Assembly (NCBI GenBank): GCA_947625015.1
Contig: CANQMR010000004.1
Span: 62,001-126,000 of the forward strand
Source: an uncultured Lachnospiraceae bacterium
GTDB lineage: Bacteria > Bacillota > Clostridia > Lachnospirales > Lachnospiraceae
Length of the DNA stretch: 64,000 bases
Direction of reading: 5' to 3'
Shown piece after piece: positions 1-8,424 of this stretch. The position numbers and the translations under genes were made by a program. The notes under the pieces are model-generated. The model worked only from the letters and a program-made list of their open reading frames with translations, had not been told where the DNA came from and did not search any database. Numbering within the stretch: the first letter of the stretch is position 1; every line of letters begins with the position of its first letter.

Positions 1-714
1 GGCGGCGTCTATGCGGTAATGAACCAGTTAAAGAGCGCCGGATTGTTAAATGAGGACTGCATGACGGTAACTGGAAAGACGATTGGCGAGGCTGTAGAAG
101 GACATGTGAATAAAAATCCGGAGGTTATCCGGCCAATGGATAATCCATACAGCAAGACTGGCGGATTGGCTGTATTAAAGGGCAATCTTGCGCCGGACGG
201 TTCTGTGGTAAAGCGTTCCGCAGTGGTTCCTGAGATGATGAAGCACGAAGGTCCGGCAAGAGTCTTTGACTGTGAGGAGGATGCCATTGAAGCGATCAAG
301 GGCGGTAAGATTGTCGAAGGGGATGTAGTGGTCATCCGTTATGAGGGACCAAAGGGCGGTCCGGGTATGAGAGAGATGTTAAATCCTACTTCTGCCATAG
401 CCGGAATGGGACTTGGTTCTTCCGTAGCCCTGATTACCGACGGGCGGTTTTCCGGTGCAAGCCGCGGAGCGTCTATCGGGCATATTTCCCCTGAGGCGGC
501 AGTAGGCGGGCCGATTGCTTTTGTGGAAGAGGGAGATATTATCAAGATTGATATTGACAATCATTCTTTAGAACTTGCGGTTTCCGATGAGGAGATGGCA
601 AGGCGTAAAGCTGCCTGGACACCGAGAGAACCTAAGGTGACAACCGGTTATCTGGCAAGATATGCTAAGATGGTAACATCAGGAAACCGGGGAGCAGTAT
701 TAGAACTTGACTGA
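1..714 (+). CDS. ilvD: Dihydroxy-acid dehydratase, C-terminal part (5' end outside window)
   Basis: This is the last ~237 residues of IlvD, which dehydrates 2,3-dihydroxy-isovalerate and -methylvalerate in valine and isoleucine synthesis. The reading frame is open from base 1, so the true start lies upstream; family members are about 550-570 residues. Visible family motifs are [34 protein letters not shown], and [23 protein letters not shown], which belong to the substrate/cluster-binding C-terminal half. It lies 73 bp upstream of ilvB, in the same pathway, so co-transcription is likely. The family needs an Fe-S cluster, but the cysteines that bind it lie in the missing part. Identification is secure. 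Confidence 0.96.
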   Translation, partial: GGVYAVMNQLKSAGLLNEDCMTVTGKTIGEAVEGHVNKNPEVIRPMDNPYSKTGGLAVLKGNLAPDGSVVKRSAVVPEMMKHEGPARVFDCEEDAIEAIKGGKIVEGDVVVIRYEGPKGGPGMREMLNPTSAIAGMGLGSSVALITDGRFSGASRGASIGHISPEAAVGGPIAFVEEGDIIKIDIDNHSLELAVSDEEMARRKAAWTPREPKVTTGYLARYAKMVTSGNRGAVLELD

Positions 715-787
715 TTCCCCCTAAATACAGTACAATAATGAGTTGTTAAGAGGATATATAGATTACAAGAATTAAGGAGACATGTAA

Positions 788-2476
788 ATGAAACAGTTGA
801 CAGGTTCAGAGATTATTATTGAGTGTTTGAAGGAGCAGGGCGTGGATACCGTATTTGGTTATCCCGGCGGCACCATCTTGAACGTATATGATGCCCTTTA
901 TCAGCATCAGGATGAGATTACCCATGTGCTGACTTCCCATGAGCAGGGTGCGTCCCATGCAGCTGACGGTTATGCCAGGGCTACCGGTAAGGTAGGCGTG
1001 TGCATGGCAACCTCCGGTCCCGGGGCGACGAATCTGGTAACGGGGATTGCAACAGCTTATATGGATTCTATTCCTTTAGTTGCAATTACAGCTAATGTAG
1101 GTGTTTCCCTGTTAGGAAAGGATTCTTTTCAGGAGGTAGATATTGCGGGAGTGGTTATGCCGGTAACCAAGCACAGCTTTATTGTCAAGAATGTACATGA
1201 GCTGGCTTCTACGATCAGACGTGCCTTTAAGATTGCCCAAACGGGAAGGCCGGGGCCTGTCCTTGTGGATATTACCAAGGATGTGACGGCGAATCTGGCA
1301 GACTATGAATATAAGAAACCGGAACCAATCTCTCCGATAACGAATACGATTAAGGAAGACGATATTGCCGAGGCAGCGAAGCTGATTAAGAAATCCAAGA
1401 AGCCTTTTATCATGGCGGGCGGCGGTGTGGTCGCTTCCGGCGCTTATAAGGAATTTCGGGAGTTTGCGAAGCTGATGGATGCGCCGGTCTGTGATACTTT
1501 GATGGGAAAAGGCGTTATGGATGGCCACGATCCTCATTATACCGGTATGATTGGAATGCATGGGACAAAGACTTCCAATTTCGGCGTGACTGCCTGCGAC
1601 TTGCTGGTGGTGGTTGGCGGACGGTTTTCAGACCGGGTAATCGGTAATGCCAAGAAATTTGCCAATGACGCCAAGATTATCCAGATTGATGTAGATGCGG
1701 CTGAGATTAACAAGAATGTGGTTGTGGACGCCTGTATTGTGGGCGATGCAAAAGAGGTCTTAACCAGATTAAATCAGGTGATTGAGCAGAAAGATAATAA
1801 GGAATGGTTAGCGGAGATTAAAGCGTTAGACCGGAAATATCCGGATACCTATCCGAAGGATATCCTTACCGGCCCGACAATCATTTCCAAGATTTATGAA
1901 CTGACAAAAGGGGATGCAATTATCACAACAGATGTAGGACAGCACCAGATGTGGGCTGCGCAGATGTACCGTTATAAAGAGCCGAGACAGCTGCTTACTT
2001 CCGGTGGGCTTGGAACCATGGGTTATGGTTTGGGCGCCAGTATTGGCGCCAAGGTTGGAAGAAGGGATAAAGTAGTGGTGAATATTGCCGGCGACGGCTG
2101 CTTCCGCATGAATATGAATGAGATTGCTACGGCAGTGCGCTACAATATCCCCATTATTCAGGTTGTGATTAACAATCATGTTCTCGGCATGGTGCGCCAG
2201 TGGCAGACGTTATTCTATGACAAACGCTACTCCAACACTGTCTTAAATGATGCGGTGGATTTTGTTAAGGTGTCAGAGGGTATGGGCGCTTTGGCGTATA
2301 AGGCTACTACACTTGAGGAATTTGAGGACGCCTTTAAAAAGGCGTTAGAGGCAGGAAGGCCATGTGTAATTGACGCCCAGATTGACCAGGATGATAAGGT
2401 ATGGCCTATGGTGGCAGCAGGACAGCCGATTTCAACCTGTTTTTCAGAAGAGGATTTGAAGAATGGCGCAGTGTAA
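788..2476 (+). CDS. ilvB: Acetolactate synthase, large (catalytic) subunit
   Basis: This 562-residue, full-length TPP enzyme condenses two pyruvates, or pyruvate plus 2-oxobutyrate, in the first common step of branched-chain amino-acid synthesis. The N-terminal pyrimidine-binding domain has the catalytic Glu52 in SHEQGASHAADGYARATG, followed by ATSGPGATN. The middle FAD-type domain is intact, and the C-terminal diphosphate-binding motif is GDGCFRMNMNEIATA...NN. The start follows an AAGGAGA site. It sits directly after ilvD. No small regulatory subunit (ilvN/ilvH, an ACT protein of ~80-160 residues) is found beside it, so regulation by valine, if any, relies on a gene elsewhere. The biosynthetic role is inferred from the ilvD context. 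Confidence 0.95.
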   Translation: MKQLTGSEIIIECLKEQGVDTVFGYPGGTILNVYDALYQHQDEITHVLTSHEQGASHAADGYARATGKVGVCMATSGPGATNLVTGIATAYMDSIPLVAITANVGVSLLGKDSFQEVDIAGVVMPVTKHSFIVKNVHELASTIRRAFKIAQTGRPGPVLVDITKDVTANLADYEYKKPEPISPITNTIKEDDIAEAAKLIKKSKKPFIMAGGGVVASGAYKEFREFAKLMDAPVCDTLMGKGVMDGHDPHYTGMIGMHGTKTSNFGVTACDLLVVVGGRFSDRVIGNAKKFANDAKIIQIDVDAAEINKNVVVDACIVGDAKEVLTRLNQVIEQKDNKEWLAEIKALDRKYPDTYPKDILTGPTIISKIYELTKGDAIITTDVGQHQMWAAQMYRYKEPRQLLTSGGLGTMGYGLGASIGAKVGRRDKVVVNIAGDGCFRMNMNEIATAVRYNIPIIQVVINNHVLGMVRQWQTLFYDKRYSNTVLNDAVDFVKVSEGMGALAYKATTLEEFEDAFKKALEAGRPCVIDAQIDQDDKVWPMVAAGQPISTCFSEEDLKNGAV

Positions 2477-2528
2477 TGATTGCCAGCCGACAGAATATAA
2501 TAGATAAGGACTTTTAGGAGGATAAAAA

Positions 2529-3617
2529 ATGGAACGAGTTTACAATTTTTCAGCAGGACCTTCCGTATTGCCGGAGGTGGTGTTGAAGCAGGCAGCAGAC
2601 GAGATGATGAATTATAACGGCACCGGCATGAGTGTTATGGAGATGAGCCACCGTTCAAAGGCTTTTGAGGAGATTATTCAGACAGCAGAGCAGGATTTAA
2701 GGGATCTGTTAAAGATTCCTGACAATTATAAGGTGCTTTTCTTACAGGGCGGGGCGTCCCAGCAGTTTGCGGCTATTCCCATGAACCTGATGAAAAACGG
2801 CGTTGCGGATTATATCATTACCGGACAGTGGGCAAAGAAAGCCTTTGAAGAGGCAAAGCAGTATGGAAAGGTGAAGGCTGTGGCTTCTTCGGCAGATAAG
2901 ACTTTTTCCTATATACCGGACTGTAGTGATTTGGATATTGACGAGGATGCAGATTATGTATATATCTGCCATAACAACACCATTTACGGAACCGCTTATA
3001 AGGAACTTCCCAACACAAAGGGCAAGATCTTAGTGGCAGATATGTCTTCTGATATTCTGTCTCAGCCGGTAAATGTAGAGGATTATGGACTGATTTACTT
3101 TGGCGTGCAGAAGAATGTAGGGCCTGCCGGTGTGGTAGTGGTAATTATCAGAGAGGATTTAATCAGGGAGGATGTGCTTCCGGGAACGCCGACCATGTTA
3201 AAGTATAAGACACAGGCAGATGCAGATTCTCTTTACAATACGCCCCCTGCTTATGGCATCTATATCTGCGGCAAGGTGTTCAAATGGGTTAAGGAGATGG
3301 GCGGCTTAGAGGCCATGAAGATACACAATGAAAAGAAGGCGGCAATCCTTTACGACTTCTTAGATTCTTCTAAACTCTTTAAGGGAACTGTTGAAAAGAA
3401 AGACCGCTCTTTGATGAATGTGCCTTTCGTTACGGGAAATGAGGAATTAGACGCCAAGTTTGTCAAGGAGGCAACGGCAGCAGGATTTGTGAACCTGAAA
3501 GGACACAGAACAGTGGGCGGCATGCGTGCTTCCATCTACAATGCCATGCCAATCGAGGGTGTGGAGAAGCTGGTAGAATTTATGAAACGCTTCGAGGAAG
3601 AAAACCTGCCAAAATAA
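2529..3617 (+). CDS. serC: Phosphoserine aminotransferase
   Basis: This 362-residue class V PLP aminotransferase converts 3-phosphohydroxypyruvate to 3-phosphoserine. It opens with the family hallmark YNFSAGPSVLPEVVL; the PLP-binding lysine is in YFGVQKNVGPAGVV; the C-terminus carries GHRTVGGMRASIYNAMP. An AGGAGG site precedes the ATG. It is followed 39 bp later by serA, the preceding enzyme of the same pathway, making a compact serine operon. Length and motifs are complete. Confidence 0.97.
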   Translation: MERVYNFSAGPSVLPEVVLKQAADEMMNYNGTGMSVMEMSHRSKAFEEIIQTAEQDLRDLLKIPDNYKVLFLQGGASQQFAAIPMNLMKNGVADYIITGQWAKKAFEEAKQYGKVKAVASSADKTFSYIPDCSDLDIDEDADYVYICHNNTIYGTAYKELPNTKGKILVADMSSDILSQPVNVEDYGLIYFGVQKNVGPAGVVVVIIREDLIREDVLPGTPTMLKYKTQADADSLYNTPPAYGIYICGKVFKWVKEMGGLEAMKIHNEKKAAILYDFLDSSKLFKGTVEKKDRSLMNVPFVTGNEELDAKFVKEATAAGFVNLKGHRTVGGMRASIYNAMPIEGVEKLVEFMKRFEEENLPK

Positions 3618-3656
3618 TGAATAATCAGAGAAAAGGGATTTAGGAAAGGAGCTATT

Positions 3657-4823
3657 ATGGCTAAGATTCATTGTTTAAATCCAATCGCCGCCTGCGGTCT
3701 GGATTTATTCTCAGATAACTATGAAATTACAGATAATATGGGTGAGGCGGATGCGGTATTGGTCCGTTCCGCTTCCATGCACGAGTTAGAACTTCCGGAA
3801 GGATTAACCGCCATTGCCAGAGCGGGCGCCGGCGTCAATAATATTCCTTTGGAGGATTGCGCCAAAAAGGGAATTGTTGTATTCAATACGCCGGGAGCTA
3901 ATGCCAACGGCGTGAAGGAGTTGGTGGTGGCAGGCCTACTGATGGCTTCCAGGGATTTAGTGGGCGGCTGCAACTGGGTAAAGGCCAATGCGGAGGATGC
4001 AGATATCGCCAAGAGAGTGGAGAAAGAAAAGAAGAATTTTGCGGGCAATGAGATTTTAGGCAAGAAATTAGGCGTGATTGGTTTGGGCGCCATTGGGGCC
4101 AAGGTTGCCAACATAGCGTTTCGTCTTGGGATGAACGTATATGGATATGATCCTTATGTTTCTGTAGATGCGGCATGGTCCTTATCCCGCCATATCAAGC
4201 ACATTACGGATGTGGAGGATATCTATAAAGAATGTGATTACATAACCATTCATGTCCCGGCTTTGGACAGCACGAAGGGGATGCTGAACAAGGCGGCCTT
4301 TGATTTGATGAAAGATGGCGTACGCATCCTGAATTTTTCAAGGGATACGCTGGTAAATGATGAAGATATGAAGGCTGCGCTTGCCTCCGGCAGGGTTGCT
4401 AAGTATGTGACGGATTTCCCGAATCCTGCAATGGCGGGTCTTGACAATGTGATTGCCCTGCCGCACTTAGGCGCATCTACGGAGGAATCCGAAGATAACT
4501 GTGCGATTATGGCAGTAAGGCAGATTGCAGACTTTTTGGAGAATGGAAATATTGTCAACTCTGTAAATTATCCTGCCTGTGACGCCGGCGTCTGCACGAC
4601 TGCGGCAAGAGTGGCAATCTGCCATAAGAATATTCCGGATATGTTGACCAGATTTACCGGCGTATTTTCCAAGCAGGGAATTAATATCTCCAACATGGTC
4701 AGTAAATCCAAGGGCGATTGGGCTTATACAATTCTGGATGTGGAAAATGCGGTGGATGAGAGCAGCGAGGCGGAATTAGCGGCGGTAGACGGCGTGGTTA
4801 AGGTCAGGGTAATCGCCGGATAA
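3657..4823 (+). CDS. serA: D-3-phosphoglycerate dehydrogenase with ACT domain
   Basis: This 388-residue NAD-dependent 2-hydroxyacid dehydrogenase catalyses the first step of serine synthesis. The Rossmann fingerprint is GVIGLGAIGAKVA (about residues 139-151). The catalytic Arg lies in NFSRDTLV and the catalytic His in ALPHLGASTEESE. The C-terminal ~75 residues (FTGVFSKQGINISNM onward) form an ACT domain, which in the family senses serine. It is the short form (~390 residues) without the extra intervening domain. It follows serC, preceded by an AAAGGAG site, and is closed by a terminator hairpin 84 bp after its stop. Confidence 0.96.
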   Translation: MAKIHCLNPIAACGLDLFSDNYEITDNMGEADAVLVRSASMHELELPEGLTAIARAGAGVNNIPLEDCAKKGIVVFNTPGANANGVKELVVAGLLMASRDLVGGCNWVKANAEDADIAKRVEKEKKNFAGNEILGKKLGVIGLGAIGAKVANIAFRLGMNVYGYDPYVSVDAAWSLSRHIKHITDVEDIYKECDYITIHVPALDSTKGMLNKAAFDLMKDGVRILNFSRDTLVNDEDMKAALASGRVAKYVTDFPNPAMAGLDNVIALPHLGASTEESEDNCAIMAVRQIADFLENGNIVNSVNYPACDAGVCTTAARVAICHKNIPDMLTRFTGVFSKQGINISNMVSKSKGDWAYTILDVENAVDESSEAELAAVDGVVKVRVIAG

Positions 4824-4906
4824 ATTTCCTGCGCCATAGCTTGTGGTTAGCTTATACCATGTTTTGCACATAACTTGAATAAATTCTTAATGTGGAATCG
4901 ATAATT

Positions 4907-4950
4907 AAAAATGACTGCCATGCAGAAATTGTATGACAGTCATTTTCCAT
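4907..4950 (+). terminator. Rho-independent terminator after serA
   Basis: A perfect 10-bp stem (AAAATGACTG at 4907-4916 pairs with CAGTCATTTT at 4937-4946) encloses a 20-nt loop, with T-rich sequence at the 3' foot. It separates the serine operon from the two-component system. The rest of the 216-bp gap is AT-rich; a TATAAT at 4997-5002 could be the -10 of the response-regulator promoter, but I see no good -35. Confidence 0.8.
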
Positions 4951-5039
4951 TTACTTTTCATATAAAAGCGATAGTATAAATTTATATGTGTGATTTTATA
5001 ATATAGTTAGTTTGCAAGATATATGGGAGGAGACAAGAT

Positions 5040-5714
5040 ATGGCAATTAGTTTGTTGATCGCAGATGATGATGAATTGCTGCGCAATTTAGTCCGGGAAA
5101 TATTTGAAGAGAATGCCTTTACTGTATATGAAGCGGGAGATGGCGAGGAGGCATTAGAACTGTTCTGGGAGCATCCTGATCTTTCTATGGTGATACTGGA
5201 TATTATGATGCCCAGAATGGACGGTTTGGCAGTATTAGATGAAATCAGGGAAAAGTCGGAGGTTCCGGTACTGATGCTGACGGCGCTTGGTGATTCTGCC
5301 AGCGAGCTGGACTGTCTGCGGCATGGTGCCAGTGATTTTGTCAGCAAGCCGTTCCACTATGAGATTCTTTTAGAGCGGGTGAAGAATCTGATGCGCATGA
5401 CTAAGTCCCAGGATTTTGATAAAATCACTGTGGGCATATTGGAGATGAACCGGCAGTCCCATAAGGTATATGTAGACGGGAAAAATGTTGTGCTGAACAA
5501 TAAGGAATATCGTCTGTTGGAGTTTCTGATTATGAATCAGAATATTGTTCTGACCAGAGACAGGATATTAGACCGGATTTGGGGCTATGATTATGAGGGA
5601 GATATCCGCACCATTGATACCCATATCAAGATGCTGCGGGCAAGCCTTGGAAAAGCGGGGAAATATATTAAGACAATCCGGGGAACCGGATACGCCTTTG
5701 AGGAAACATTATGA
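5040..5714 (+). CDS. OmpR/PhoB-family response regulator
   Basis: This 224-residue DNA-binding response regulator has a complete receiver: acidic pair Asp9/Asp10, phospho-acceptor Asp54 in VILDIMMPRMDG, the switch Thr in LMLTALGD, and the Lys in FVSKPF. The C-terminal winged-helix domain (about residues 130-224) has the usual NNKEYRLLEFL and RTIDTHIKMLR...IRGTGYAF signatures. The ATG follows GGGAGG. The stop overlaps the start of the partner kinase by 4 nt, so the two are translationally coupled. The signal and regulon cannot be told from the sequence. It lies between the serine genes and asd, which gives no functional clue. Confidence 0.94.
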   Translation: MAISLLIADDDELLRNLVREIFEENAFTVYEAGDGEEALELFWEHPDLSMVILDIMMPRMDGLAVLDEIREKSEVPVLMLTALGDSASELDCLRHGASDFVSKPFHYEILLERVKNLMRMTKSQDFDKITVGILEMNRQSHKVYVDGKNVVLNNKEYRLLEFLIMNQNIVLTRDRILDRIWGYDYEGDIRTIDTHIKMLRASLGKAGKYIKTIRGTGYAFEETL

Positions 5715-7135
5715 AGAAATCACTTTGGAAGAAAATCTGCATAACCGGGATTGTGTTAAGCAGTGTGTTCATTTTACTGAATCTGCTTTTAACGTATCTG
5801 TTTATGGCGCCCTTTTCCACGATTGCCTACAGAGAGCAGGTAGAGAAGATTGCAGAAGGGCTGAAAGACCGGATTGCAGATAACGAACAGGCGGTCAGGG
5901 AATATATGGAGGAATTAGATGAGAACCATAATATCAAGATTACAGTCCTTGACGAGGATAAGCATGTAATCTATACGACCCGGACTAGTGATATCCGGGA
6001 AAGCAGGAGTTGGCCGTTTATTACCAAGGAAATGGACACAAAAGATGGAAAATTATACCATGGAGAGAGCGTATTCCTTGCAAGAAAAACCACGATGAGA
6101 GATCGTCAGGCGGTAAGGCTGGTGCTTCTAAAGAAGATAGCGGAAGACCGTTTTGTGATAATTTCCCGCTCCTATGAGAGCCTGATTAACGCCACCTATA
6201 CGGCGATGGTATTTGAACTGGTTATCGGTGTTCCCATGCTTTTGGGTGTGGTCGTTATCATTTATTATTTAAGCCGCCGTATGGTCAGGCCGATTAAGGA
6301 AATGACGGAAACGGCAGCCCGGATTTCCCGGCTTGATTTTGATAAAAAGGTAACGGTTTCCACAGAGGATGAAGTGGGACAACTGGGAAATGCAATTAAT
6401 AAGATGTCGGAGCATTTGGAAAACAATGTGGCCATGATGAAGAAGGAGATTGAGGAACGAAAGAAGCTGGTGCGGAATCTTTCCCATGAGATTAAATCGC
6501 CGGTTGCGGTAATTATGGGATATGCAGACCGGTTAAAGACAATTCTGTCGAAGAATCCAAAGAAGGCAGTGGAATATTGTGAAATTATTTCCAATGAGAG
6601 TACCAGAGTCGACGTCCTAGTCAGGGAAATGTTAGAGTTATCCAGATTGGAGCAGGGCGCGGATGAGGTGATCCGGGAAAGTTTTCCGGCAAAGCGGTTA
6701 TTCGACGCTATCAGGAAGCGTTTTTATGAAGAGAATATGGAAAGGCGGTTTGTCTATACAGACCATTTTGAGGAAGAAGATTCCATATATGCAGATTATA
6801 TATTATTAGAGCGGGCTGTCTACAATCTGATTAACAATGCGTTGCAGCATGGAACCGGCGATGATATGAAGATTCATGTTACAGGCTGCGCCGAAGGGGA
6901 ATATTATGAGATCCGGGTATATAATTCCGGCAGCAGGATTGAGGAAAACGAGCTGGCGGATGTCTGGAATGTGTTCAGCAAGGTAGATAAGGCGAGGAGC
7001 CGGGGAAAGGGGTACGGCATCGGCCTTGCCATAGTACGGGAGATTGTGGAGGTTCACGAAGGCTATTATTCGGTGGAGAACAAAGAGGATGGCGTGGAAT
7101 TTTGTATTGCCATTCACAATAAAAAAACTTGCTAA
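5711..7135 (+). CDS. Membrane sensor histidine kinase
   Basis: This 474-residue kinase has an N-terminal membrane helix (about residues 11-32), an extracytoplasmic sensor of ~125 residues, a second membrane helix (about 165-188), and HAMP linker RRMVRPIKEMTETA. The phospho-acceptor His lies in the H-box NLSHEIKSP, followed by N-box LINNALQHG and G2 box GKGYGIGLAIV. In the G1 box the usual D-x-G is replaced by NSG (YNSGSRI); this variant occurs in functional kinases but weakens the canonical ADP contact. It overlaps the response-regulator gene by 4 nt and is its certain partner. The ligand is unknown. Confidence 0.94.
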   Translation: MKKSLWKKICITGIVLSSVFILLNLLLTYLFMAPFSTIAYREQVEKIAEGLKDRIADNEQAVREYMEELDENHNIKITVLDEDKHVIYTTRTSDIRESRSWPFITKEMDTKDGKLYHGESVFLARKTTMRDRQAVRLVLLKKIAEDRFVIISRSYESLINATYTAMVFELVIGVPMLLGVVVIIYYLSRRMVRPIKEMTETAARISRLDFDKKVTVSTEDEVGQLGNAINKMSEHLENNVAMMKKEIEERKKLVRNLSHEIKSPVAVIMGYADRLKTILSKNPKKAVEYCEIISNESTRVDVLVREMLELSRLEQGADEVIRESFPAKRLFDAIRKRFYEENMERRFVYTDHFEEEDSIYADYILLERAVYNLINNALQHGTGDDMKIHVTGCAEGEYYEIRVYNSGSRIEENELADVWNVFSKVDKARSRGKGYGIGLAIVREIVEVHEGYYSVENKEDGVEFCIAIHNKKTC

Positions 7136-7190
7136 ATTCATAAGATTAGAGTATGATTATGTAGATTTATAGCGCAGGAGGAATTTAGCG

Positions 7191-8282
7191 ATGAGCGAGA
7201 AATTAAAAGTAGGTATCCTTGGGGGTACCGGTATGGTAGGACAGAGATTTATTGCTTTATTGGAAAACCACCCATGGTTTGAGGTGACAACCATTGCGGC
7301 AAGTCCCCGAAGTGCAGGAAAGACGTATGTCGAGGCAGTAGGAGACAGGTGGAAGATGGATACCCCTATGCCGGAGGCAGTGAAGAATATTGTTGTGCAT
7401 AATGTAAATGAAGTGGAAAAGGTGGCGTCTACCGTTGATTTTGTCTTCAGTGCAGTGGATATGACAAAGGATGAGATTAAGGCCATTGAGGAAGCCTATG
7501 CGAAGACGGAAACTCCGGTTGTGTCGAATAATTCCGCCCACAGATGGACGCCGGATGTGCCGATGGTGGTACCGGAGATTAATCCGGAGCATATGAAGAT
7601 TATTGATTTTCAGAAGAAGCGTTTGGGAACTGCCAGAGGGTTTGTGGCAGTAAAGCCGAACTGTTCCATACAGAGTTACGCGCCGGTTCTGACTGCATGG
7701 AAGGAATTTGAGCCCTATGAAGTGGTTGCCACTACCTATCAGGCAATTTCCGGAGCGGGCAAGACCTTTAAGGACTGGCCGGAGATGATGGGCAATATCA
7801 TTCCCTATATCGGCGGTGAGGAAGAAAAGTCGGAAAAGGAGCCGCTTCGTATCTGGGGACACATCGACGAGGCAAAGGGCGAAATTGTTCCGGCACAAAG
7901 TCCTGTGATTACCTGCCAGTGTATCCGGGTGCCTGTGTTAAACGGCCACACTGCGGCGGTATTTGTGAAGTTTAAGCAAAAGCCAACTAAGGAACAGTTA
8001 ATCCAGAAGTTAGTGGAATTTAAGGGCGTGCCGCAGGAGCTTGAACTGCCCAGCGCGCCAAAGCAGTTTATCCGGTATATGGAAGAGGATAACCGCCCTC
8101 AGGTTACTTTGGATGTGGACTATGAAAAGGGAATGGGCGTGTCTGTAGGCCGTCTTCGGGAGGACAGCATTTACGACTGGAAATTTATCGGCCTTTCCCA
8201 TAACACCGTCCGGGGAGCGGCAGGCGGAGCGGTACTTTGCGCCGAACTTTTGAAAGCCCAGGGCTACATAACCGCAAAATAA
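7191..8282 (+). CDS. asd: Aspartate-semialdehyde dehydrogenase (archaeal/fungal subclass)
   Basis: This 363-residue NADP-dependent enzyme makes aspartate semialdehyde, the branch-point precursor of lysine/diaminopimelate, threonine and methionine. The dinucleotide motif is GILGGTGMVGQRF. The catalytic Cys is in VKPNCSIQ, and SGAGKTFKDWPE follows. The NSAHRWTPDVPMVVPEINPEH segment and the overall length (~360 against ~335-370 for the proteobacterial type) fit the archaeal/fungal subclass. The start is set by an AGGAGG site 9 bp upstream. It stands alone after the two-component system. It links functionally with the m-DAP-type murE at 36.2 kb and with metA at 59.1 kb. Confidence 0.95.
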   Translation: MSEKLKVGILGGTGMVGQRFIALLENHPWFEVTTIAASPRSAGKTYVEAVGDRWKMDTPMPEAVKNIVVHNVNEVEKVASTVDFVFSAVDMTKDEIKAIEEAYAKTETPVVSNNSAHRWTPDVPMVVPEINPEHMKIIDFQKKRLGTARGFVAVKPNCSIQSYAPVLTAWKEFEPYEVVATTYQAISGAGKTFKDWPEMMGNIIPYIGGEEEKSEKEPLRIWGHIDEAKGEIVPAQSPVITCQCIRVPVLNGHTAAVFVKFKQKPTKEQLIQKLVEFKGVPQELELPSAPKQFIRYMEEDNRPQVTLDVDYEKGMGVSVGRLREDSIYDWKFIGLSHNTVRGAAGGAVLCAELLKAQGYITAK

Positions 8283-8294
8283 TATAAAGATAAA

Positions 8295-8375
8295 AGTCCG
8301 GGGATTCTGACGCAATAAGGAATCAGGCATACAACAGGTCAATCGGGTCTGGGAACAAATTTCCCGGACTCTTTT
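8295..8375 (+). terminator. Long-loop hairpin with T-run after asd
   Basis: A 10-bp stem (AGTCCGGGGA at 8295-8304 with TTCCCGGACT at 8361-8370, one G-T wobble) is followed by CTTTTTCTTTT, as in an intrinsic terminator. The 56-nt loop is unusually long and has further self-complementarity (for example ATTC and GAAT around 8304-8322). It ends about 50 bp before the ATG at 8425, so it could be a plain asd terminator or a leader structure controlling the next gene. I recognise no known riboswitch. Confidence 0.6.
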
Positions 8376-8424
8376 TCTTTTGTGAAAAAAGGTGTATAAT
8401 AAGAATATTAATGGAGGTGGTCGC

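Noticed and set aside
7257-7898. 213-codon minus-strand frame inside asd
   Set aside because: Shadow of the conserved asd coding frame.
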